The notes beneath the pieces are model-generated. The model was not told the DNA's origin. It was given only the letters and a program-made list of their open reading frames with translations, and made no database searches. Source: Ostrinia nubilalis (taxonomy: Eukaryota > Arthropoda > Insecta > Lepidoptera > Crambidae). From it: DNA of 64,000 nt. Shown in pieces: positions 1-9,200 of the stretch; positions within the stretch are counted from its first letter, which is position 1; each line of letters starts with the position of its first letter. The translations under genes and the position numbers were made by a program. The stretch covers positions 12,462,001-12,526,000 of the forward strand of contig NC_087104.1 of assembly GCF_963855985.1 (NCBI RefSeq). Direction: 5' to 3'.

Positions 1-181
1 TTTTTTTGGTTTCCCTTGACATTCGAGTTATCAAGATTCTACTTATAAAGAGGTAAAGTTTGTGTGTTTGTATATTTGTTAAATTGTAAGGGATAATCTT
101 GGGATCTCTGTACCGATATTAACAATTCTTTCACCTTTAGAAAGCCACATTATTGCCGAGTGTCATAGGTAATATAAAAAA
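1..181. repeat. AT-rich repeat fragment at window edge
   Basis: No gene is seen. The text around 40-170 (a run about tissue-like repeats such as CTTATAAAGAGGTAAAGTT and TTCTTTCACC followed by TTAGAAAGC) resembles a common lepidopteran interspersed repeat, recalled from general experience and not checked. It is cut by the window edge. Confidence 0.35.
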
Positions 182-235
182 CCGGCCAAGTGCGTGACGT
201 GCCACGCGCAGTGTAGGGTTCCGTTTTCCTTCGTT

Positions 236-485
236 CATCATCAACAGCCGTTTACAGTCCACTGCTGGACTATGAGCCTCCTCCACTATAGTGGAGGGTT
301 TTGCCATAATCTCCACGCTTGGCAGGCGGGTTGGAGATCGCAGTTTAAAAGATTGATGTTTTTCAGAGAGCGCTGCTGCCCATTCTCTGTTTGATGTGTA
401 GTCCCTAAGTCGCCTCTTACGACACCCGCGGGAAGAGTAGGGGTTGGTGACAAATGTGTTCTACTCTGCCGTCACCACACGGCTT
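236..485. mobile_element. SINE-like insertion with 12-bp target duplication
   Basis: The 250-bp segment is flanked by an exact repeat TTTTCCTTCGTT at 224-235 and 486-497, the mark of a target-primed retroposon insertion. It contains CAGTCCACTGCTGGACTATG near its left end and GTCGCCTCTTACGACACCCG further right, both common in lepidopteran short retroposons. The right end is T-rich. No tRNA-like promoter boxes were recognised, so the family is uncertain. A diverged relative lies at 62471-62700. Confidence 0.6.
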
Positions 486-501
486 TTTTCCTTCGTTACC
501 A

Positions 502-2974
502 CGGTCATTCTCACGATTAGGTGTTCTCAGCCTAATTACCATATTATTTTTGAAATTTGGCTTAATTGACTAAAACGCATTTAAATATAAAACACATGAA
601 AAGTACGAATTTAACAATCGTAAAGGCGTCAAATTATTCAAAGCGGTTTTTGCGTAAATGAGACCCAAAAATTTTATGGTCACGGTAATTAGATTCGGCT
701 AATACTTAATCTAACGGTAATTAGAAAAGATATGTAAAATAGCAAAAAAAAACAACATCTTGCATTGATAAAGTACACAAATATATAGCGTCATATAAAA
801 GGCTCTCTACTAGGTACTCTTAATAACCCTCTGCAAAAAGAAAAACACTAATTTCTATTATTTATTGTATCAAGATATTTTCAGTATAGGTACTGCAAGA
901 ATCGAAGCTATAACAGGAACACTTAGTTTCAGCAAGAAGGGGCTATGTGTCACATTTAAAATGAGAGCATTTAGCTGAATCAGAATCTGAATCATCATTT
1001 ATTTGCTTTAAATGTGGTACAAACGATGGATACAGATAATGGATCAGGAGGTCTCACAAATTTGACTTTTCGGATATGCATAATAATATATCGAAAAATG
1101 CATTAATGATATTAGTGTTTTTTCCTCTTTTTAATCTATCTGTGATCAGCCATCACCCATTATCAGATAGTATATTGAATTTGTAATAATGACAGTTCCA
1201 GCTCTGCATATCCCATGATTTGTCACCTCGATTCTTTTACAATTATTTTTTCAGATTGATGCTATTCGCTTTCTCCTGAGCCTGAATGCAGAATTCTCAG
1301 AATTTAGAAGGGATGCAGCAAATAGATTTCATGACGGTCTTGTCTTTGTTTGTAAGCTTTACAGGAATTTTCTACATCCTCTTTGACGTTTGGTATCACT
1401 TCAGTGGACTTTGTAAACCGGTCGATGCCATAATTATGTCTGTCTACATGGGTCTTAGGATGCATTTGTATTTAGTTTGTTCTCCAAGCTTCTTCTGCCC
1501 AGTATCCATTGCATATCACGAAGTTTTTTTTCTATGCATGCATAACAAAGCAGGTAGGATGCAGTCTAGGATGGTACAAAGTGCCTAAACACTCTCGTCT
1601 TGAAAAGGCCTATTGTCTGTTCATTTGTTTCCTTTTGTTCTTAATATGATCACGCCAGTACGCCTAAGATGCGCGTCGTGATAACTTTTATCGACGTCAA
1701 AATGTATGGGCAAAATTGATAAAATGGAGTGATAACCGCTTATCGCGGCGCGCATCTTAGGCCTACAGGTAAGTGTTACTGCTGGACAATCTCATCTTCT
1801 TAGGGCAAGGATAGATTTTAATGGTATTATATTAGAATTAATTAATGATTTAACATGTTAATATCAATTATATTAATAGTAAAAAATAGATACCTGGTAC
1901 GAGACATGTTTCACGCAGGGGTGACATCTCCTGGCCATGAAGAAGCCCCGATTTCACTCCAGCTAACTTCTTTTTGTGGGGTTATCTTAGGGGTTAAAAT
2001 ATACTCTAAAATCCAACAACCATGCAGCAACTGAAGCTGAACATTCGTCATGAAATCGAATCTATTTCGAGGTAATTTTAACGAAAGCTTTTCAAAATTT
2101 TGATGTCAGATTGGAAGAAAATTCCGTAAAGTTGTTATGCGAAAGTCTAGGTATTTTATAATCATACTTATTCAATCGTGAGTGCAATTTGTAGGTAATA
2201 ACTCATACAACGGTGATTATAAATATATGGTAATTAGTACATGGAAATTAGAAAACGATAGTTTTTCTTCAAAATTTCCAAAATCTGCAGGGTATGCAAA
2301 TACTGTCTTACTATAACGTATGGAGGCCAAAGTACTGATTCTATTTGTATCAACAACGGGGATCTACTTTCAAAAATCTAGTTTAAAAATAAGGACATGG
2401 TAAATAGAAGAATTGAAAACCAAAGATATGGTAATTATACTCTTACGCAATTCATCGACGGTACGCCAACGCAATAGACGTCTACTTGCTAACAGGTCAT
2501 AGAACTAACTAAGGGCTCGCGCCGCGCGCGTAAATGATGTGTCAAATATTATTATTTAGGCTTGTGTGCCCAAAAACAAAAAACGTCACGGGAATTAGGA
2601 TTTTCGCTCGGACAAGCAGTTTTTTAATTCTAATTATTTACAGAATGGTTCTATTGAATAGATATTTTGCTATGTATAAGACAATCTTTTATACTCTTTA
2701 AAATGTTAAATGGAGTAAACCAAATCTTTACGACATAAAAATTACAGCCAAATTTTAACATTAAGTCGGTGTGCGGACGCGTAACGGTAATTAGAGAACA
2801 GAGGTTCATGAAATTAATTTAGACACAAATGCTTAAAATAGAGGCCTATGATTTAATGCACAACTGGATAGGGTTGTTAAGTAACATATAAAAATACTTG
2901 CATGTCTCTAATTTGTAATTTTTAACGATTTATCAGCCCGGACACGCAAAAACTAGCTCATCTGAGAATGGCCG
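502..2974. mobile_element. DNA element, family alpha copy 2 (GGTAATTA motif)
   Basis: The ends are inverted: CGGTCATTCTCA at 502 and TGAGAATGGCCG ending at 2974. They are flanked by ACCA at 498-501 and 2975-2978. The homologous sequence at 23985-24005 (other strand) lacks the insertion and reads straight across the junction, so this is a real insertion with a 4-bp duplication (5 bp if the next C is counted). The body holds about six copies of GGTAATTA (near 532, 682, 714, 2228, 2427, 2781), and several right-hand copies lie near CGGACACG-like text. No transposase frame is visible; the 100-codon frame at 1286-1588 has no recognisable motif. It is probably non-autonomous. Confidence 0.7.
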
Positions 2975-3489
2975 ACCACAATATATTTCAGAAGCAAGCA
3001 ATTACTTCATCTAAAGTCACTTTTAATATTTTCTTCTAAGGAATTTTTATTAGGTTTTTCTAATACATGAGTAAAACGGCTATTACTAACTGATTTATCT
3101 TTTTATGATTTTTCAAGCCAACAGTTTACTTTTAGAGTGGGGGGGGGGGGGGCTACTTGAACAAAATTTGACACTTTAAACTTTAACATTTTGCAAATGG
3201 ATCCCTAAATCGAAAAATGGTCTTAGAAACCCCTAAGCCATTTTAAAAGACCTATCCAACGATACCCCACACGATAGGGTAGAAGAAGAAAAAAAATGCA
3301 TCCCCACATGTAGGGTAGCTACCCTAAAAAAATTTTTTTTACAAAATTTTATTCTACCGTTTTATCGGCGTGATTAATATACATCCCTCCACAAAATTAC
3401 AGCTCTCTAATGCCAATAGTTTCCAAACAAAACCTCGGACAGACAGACAGACAGACAATCGAAACTATAGCTATTCTAAAAACCGAAAA

Positions 3490-3722
3490 ATTCCACGCGG
3501 GCGAAGCCGCGGGCGGAAAGCTATCTTCTATATAAATAAAAATTAATTGTTGTTCGTTAGTCTGATTAAAACTCGAGAACGGCTGGGCCGATTGAGCTGA
3601 TTTCGGTTTTAAAATGTGTGTCGTAGTCCAGGGTAGGTCTAAACTGTGAGCAAATAAGGAAAAATTGGGATGGCTTATTTATTGCCTTTAAGGCGGAACA
3701 GAGTTCGCGGGGTTAGCTAGTA
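3490..3722 (+). mobile_element. Helitron-like 3' ends
   Basis: Two adjacent ends are seen. The first is the hairpin-forming GCGGGCGAAGCCGCGGGC at about 3496. The second is a unit from about 3528 ending AGTTCGCGGGGTTAGCTAGT near 3720. The GC-rich hairpin just before CTAG is the usual terminus of lepidopteran Helitron-like elements. No Rep/helicase coding sequence is present. Confidence 0.5.
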
Positions 3723-4003
3723 ATAAATAAAATGAACTTGCAATGTCATCCTGTGTAGGTATTAAGTATACTCATAAATTCTATAACATATAAAATATAC
3801 TTACTACTACTTGACTCAAAAACTCAAAACTCATTTATTTCTGTAAATAGGCTTAAAAAAAGCACTTTTACACGTCCCAGTATTAACCCTACCACTGCTT
3901 CAGGACAATAAATGGGCCAGTGCTGAGAAGAAGCAGCGCAAGAAACTCAGTCACTATTGTCAGCCTCTTTTTCAAAGGTTTACAAGCTTTAAAATGTACA
4001 AAG

Positions 4004-6082
4004 TTATAAATATTTATGCGAGCTAGGCAGTAACGTATCCCAAACATTTTTATCTTTTAAATAATCATCGACTTTATAGTAGCCCTTTTTCATTAAGGTA
4101 CTTTTAATATGTGCTTTGATTTTATGAATGGGTAGTTCTACAACAGTTTGTGGTAATTTATTAAAGAATTTAATACATTTTCCCATAAATGAATTACCAA
4201 TCTTATGCAATCTGAAATTTGGAACGGCAAATTTATTTTTGTTTCTTGTACTAAAGTTATGCAAATCGCTCTTTTTCGTGAATTGCTCTATATTTTTGCG
4301 GACATAAATGAACTGTGAAGCTACTGTCAGTATGTTTATTTCCTTAAAAAAATCTTTCAAGGAAAATCGGGGTCCAAGGTTATAAATGGCCCGCACTGCT
4401 CTCTTCTGCAGAACAAACACAGTTTCAATGTCCGCGGCTGAGCCCCACAACAATATGCCGTATGACATTATACTATGAAAATAGCTAAAATATACTAGCC
4501 TTGCCGTTTCAATGTCAGTTAATTGCCTTATCTTTCTCACTGCAAAAGCAGCCGAACTGAGCCTTTTTGACAAAGTTTCAATATGAGAACCCCATTGAAG
4601 TTTAGCATCTAAAGTGATTCCCAGGAATGTTGTGGAATTTATGCTATTTAATGGTTCATTCTTCACCATTAATTGCGTGGAAACCTGCCTCACATTAGGT
4701 AAGGTAAATTTAATGCACTTAGTTTTGTTTGCATTTAACAATAAGTTGTTAACAGTGAACCAATGTAGAACCTGTGAGAGTATGTTATTAATATCGTCAA
4801 AATTTACTTTACCTCTATCAACTTTCAAAATGAGAGATGTGTCATCAGCAAATAACACAATATCACACAGATCTTTTACAAAGTAAGGAAGGTCATTAAT
4901 GTAAATAAGAAATAGCAAAGGTCCCAATATTGATCCCTGCGGCACACCCATAGTAAGAGGTGCTCCAGAAGACTCAGTTCCGTTAATACAAACTTTTTGT
5001 TTTCTGCCTGTGAGATACGAGTTCAGCAGATCAAGTGACTTATTCGAAACACCATAATGTCGCAATTTGTTTAGTAAGGTTTGGTGGTCTACACAATCAA
5101 ACGCTTTTGAAAGATCACAGAAAATACCAACAGCGTCCTTTTTACTCTCCCAAGCATCAAAGACGTGTTTCAATAGTGCTACCCCAGCGTCAGTAGTACT
5201 TCTACCTTTCGTAAAACCAAATTGCTTATTGTGTAATAATTTGTTAAAAATGAAGTGAGATAGAAGTTGGTGGAAAATAATTTTCTCGAAAATTTTGCTA
5301 AGTACTGGTAGAATAGAAATCGGTCGAAAATTAGAGGGGTCACATTTGTCACCAGCCTTGAACAATGGAATTATTTTACTTAACTTCATTAAGCTAGGAA
5401 AGCAACCTTGATCAATACATGTATTAAAAATGAATGCAAGGTGAGGAGCTATGGTGTCAATAATTGTTCCAATTATACTGACGGAGATTCCCCATAGGTC
5501 CTCAGTTTTTTTCATATTTAATTCTCTAAAGGTTTTAATTATTGTATTACAATCTATATGCCTGAACTGGAGCAGACACTGGCACTCGGTGACATTAGAT
5601 TTTAAAAGAGACTCTGCAAGAACTGGTGATGAATTCAGTTCTTTAGTTGTTTCAGACGCAATATTGGAGAAGAATGTCTCAAATGTAACCACATTTGAGA
5701 CATTCTTCTCCAATATTGCGTCTGAAACCGCAACTTCTGTATCGGAATTTATAATTTCGTTTCCGATTTTCAGTGAAAAAGTGTTATCCTTCGATTTATT
5801 TTTACATGTTTGTTTATTTATTATGTTCCACGTAGCCTTAGCTTTATTATTAGAATTTAAAATCATGTTTCGAAGATGATTTGATTTAGCAGCCAAACAA
5901 ACCATTTTAAATATTTTTGAGTAATTTTTAACATATTCTATAACACTCAGATCTTGCGTATCGGCTTTAAGACTATATAATTCATACATTTTATTTCTAC
6001 TCTTGTGAATGCCAGTTGTAGCCCAGTCATCAAATTTACATTTAACAGAATTTATTCGGATCTTTTTCTGTGGGAATGTGGT
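4004..6082 (-). pseudogene. LINE A reverse transcriptase (C-terminal part of ORF2)
   Basis: This frame encodes the reverse transcriptase that copies LINE RNA into the target site. RT landmarks are in order: the KIIPLFKAGDK region, the FRPISILPVLSKIFEK block, FCDLSKAFDCVD (first catalytic Asp near residue 335 of the open frame), GVPQGSILGPLLFLIYIND, and FADD (near 423-426). The LWGSA and KRAVRAIY region follows. The open frame is 704 codons, but its first 12 codons lie inside the flanking BEL LTR (6083-6118), so the ATG is not the element's own start. The natural upstream part is the endonuclease at 11890-12340. There is no internal stop. A 38-bp palindrome (5649-5728) lies inside the frame and alters the region just before the first RT block. 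It is broken as a gene by the BEL insertion and 5' truncation. Confidence 0.85.
5649..5728. repeat. Perfect 38-bp palindrome inside LINE A coding frame
   Basis: Arms 5649-5686 and 5691-5728 are exact reverse complements with a 4-base spacer (AACC). The frame stays open through it. Related LINEs have the FFSNIA text once; here its antisense copy is read in frame just before it. Confidence 0.95.
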
Positions 6083-6200
6083 TGTAAACCACCAGCTTTT
6101 GCACGGAATACTTTTCAACTGACACAGACGTCAAACCAACCTTTTATGAAAATCAAACCTAAGAGAAAAACCTCTACGGAGGTTTTATGCATCGGCAACA
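6083..6200 (-). repeat. BEL 3' LTR
   Basis: This 118-bp copy is identical to 11772-11889. On the minus strand it begins TGTTGCCGATGC and ends GGTTTACA. The stop codon of the gag-pol frame lies about 16 bases inside this LTR. Confidence 0.95.
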
Positions 6201-9200
6201 CTCCCCACCCTAGTGCTGGAACAGCACTCACTATCCAAGGATATTGGGGCGACGCGCGCCGCTGACCTACGCCAAATTCCGGTCTTAGTTTTGACGTCCA
6301 CGGTTCTGATGCGTCCGTCCTTTCCAGGATATACCCGATGAATAATCCCTTTGGGCCATGTATTACGAGTAGAACTTGGGTCCACAACTAACACCAAGTC
6401 ACCCACCTGCAACGGCGCTTGCTCTGAATTCCATTTCTTCCGTGGCAGCATGTCTGGCAAAACTTCTCGCACCCATCTTTTCCAGAACATGTCTGCTAAG
6501 CGTTGCGCCTTCCGCCACTGCTTCCTCAGATGCAAGTCGGTGTCATCGAATTCTCCGATACAAGGCAGATTTGAAGAGCTTCCTAAAAGAAAATGATTCG
6601 GCGTTAACGACTCTCCCGTTGTCGGATCTACTGACACATGCGACAATGGGCGACTATTGACCATGTTCTCCACCTCCGCCATTAACGTCGATAGCGTTTC
6701 CTCTTTTAGGGTTCTCTCTCCGATGACAATTTTAAGCGCCGTTTTTACAGTCCTGATCAAACGCTCCCACGCCCCACCCCAGTGGGGGCTAGCCGGAGGT
6801 ATAAAATGCCAAGTCATGTTGTTGTTAACTCCCTCCCTTTTCAGAGTTTCTTGGTCTAAGCCGGCAATGCTTCTGGCCAGTTCCTTTTCAGCGCCGCGAA
6901 GGTTAGTCCCGTTATCTGAAAACAGGTGACTAGGCCATCCACGACGGGCTGCCATTCTTCTTAGAGCCATTATTAGGGAGTCTGTAGACAGCGATGGGAC
7001 TATTTCTATGTTCACTGCACGAACGGTTAAGCAGGTAAATAACACGCCATACCTTTTCTCGCGTCGCCTTCCTACAGCTACTTCCATGGGCCCGAAAAGG
7101 TCTAGTCCGCAGAAAGTAAATGGACGATTATGGTGCGCCAACCGAGCATGCGGCAAATCTCCCATACGTGGAATTCGTGGAGTGCATTTTCTTATTCTGC
7201 ACAACATACACTGCGACACCACAGTTTTCACGGTAGGTCTTAAGTTAATAATCCAATATTTCTGCTTTAACTCATTGACGACGGTTTCTTGATTCCCATG
7301 AGCGGCTTTGACGTGATGGTGCCTCACAATGAGGCGTGCCACTCTGTGTCTTCCATCCAGTATGACGGGCCTTTTCATCTCAAGATTAACGTCTTCTGCT
7401 GCGTCAATGCGACCTCCAACTCGAAGCAAACCCTGCTCATCTTCAAAGGGAGTTAAGGTAAGTAACCGGCTACTACGATCTACACATTTTCCATTCCTTA
7501 ATGCTGTGATCTCATCGCTAAAGGAGTCCATCTGCGCTTGTTTTATCAACAGAGATTCCGCTCGTCGCATCGTATCGCAATTTACATCACCGGTAAGTCC
7601 TTTGCACTTGTCAATAAACTTGAGTGCGACCGCCGTAGCTCTTACCAGGCGAAGCCAGGACGAGAAGCGATGCGGGTCAGGCACAGGTAAGGCTTCAAGC
7701 GAATTTTCCATAACCATGACGTAACCCGACTGCATTTGTTCTGTTTCAGGTTGAACCATACCTGCGGGCCATGATGTTTCGACGCCGTACAAGAAAGAAG
7801 GCCCCGTAAACCATTCGCCGCGAAAACAGTCTAAGTTGAACGATTCTCTTGTAGCCAAATCTGCTATGTTCATTTTGGTTGGAACATGTCGCCACTCACT
7901 CACACGAGTAAGCTCATCAATTTCACCCAGTCGGTTCGCTTCAAAAACTTTATATTTCCGTGTGCTATTTCTTATCCAATGGATGACTGTGGTTGAATCA
8001 GACCAAAAGAAGCGCCGTTCAGGAGCAAGTCGATGCTCCTTCCCAATCGTGTCCGCCAATCTTGCGGCCAGGACAGCAGCTTGGAGTTCAGCTCGTGGCA
8101 CAGTCATCGGCTTAACCGGCAGTACACGACATTTACTGGCTGAAAATGCAACACAACTTTTATCACCATCATTCCAACGCCAATACGCAACCGCGCTCAT
8201 AGCCTTTGTAGAGGCATCGCTAAAAACATGAAGTTGAAGGTCGCTGTAGTTTTTACCATTCGCAGTACTATTTCCTCCGGCCTCTACGAAAGTTGGTGCG
8301 TCTGCTTGGCAGTGATTCGGTATAGGGCTCTCCACCAAAGACATCTTTGCCACAGGGGCTTCAGTACTTGGGTCCATGCTGTCGTCGGTTGTTCGGTGGA
8401 CATTTACGTAGCATCTTGGGATACGAATCTGATTAATTACCTTCAGCATGTCGATCCATTGGCACCATCTTGTGTAAATGTCATCGGGTATCAAATCATC
8501 CCAACCGACGTTTATCCTCCAAGTATCCTGCAGCATAATTCTTCCTTGTATAGTGAAGGGCGATAAAAAACCTAAAACATCAAACACAGACATTATGACA
8601 CGCAACATCAAGCGTTTTGTAGGTTTGTCTTTACCATGAATGACACTCTCAGGAATCCGTTTCAAAGAGACATCAAAACCGAGTTCGTCTTCCTTTGGGT
8701 ACCACATTAGGCCAAGAATACGCTCGCCTTGCAACTGTTCGTCTATTTTGAACTTGACAGCCACTGGACCTAAAGCCTCTTTTGGAATGCTGTCTAGCAC
8801 GGCGCTGCTGTTGCTCGTCCAATTACGTATTTCAAACCCTCCCGCCTTGTGTATCTCAATCACATCTCTCACTACATCAATGGCACTTTCTTGGTCCGGC
8901 AAACTATCGATGTAGTCGTCCATATAGTGCGAATTGATTATTGCATCAACCGCAGCCGGCTTAGAACTCTCAAAACGCTTAGCGTTCTTGTTCTTAACAA
9001 ATTGAGCTACAAATGGCGAGCAGTTAGCACCAAATATTAAAGATGTCATTACATACGTTTTAACGGACTCCTTGGGGTTACTTCTCCATAAAAATCGAAA
9101 CGCTTGTTGATCCTCAGGCTTGATCTTCACTCTTAGAAACATGTCCTTGATGTCACCAGTCACTGCAATTTTATTTTCTCGGAACCGCAGCATGACACCA

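Larger units (their letters stand above)
182..3484 (+). repeat. Interspersed lepidopteran element, split by two insertions
   Basis: The left end at 182-223 (GGCCAAGTGCGTGACGTGCC onward) and the right part at 2979-3484 together match, on the opposite strand, the element at 23402-24056. In that copy the two parts are contiguous. Here they are separated by a SINE-like insertion (236-485) and a DNA element (502-2974). The right part carries GACA tetranucleotide runs near 3440 and a run of about 15 G at 3138-3152. No coding potential is seen. Confidence 0.6.

Noticed and set aside
1286..1588. 100-codon frame with hydrophobic stretches inside element alpha copy 2
   Set aside because: No recognisable domain, AT-rich chance frame; not supported as a transposase.
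3430..3465. CRISPR-like or satellite array from the GACAGACA run
   Set aside because: It is a simple tetranucleotide repeat inside an interspersed element, seen again near 23670.
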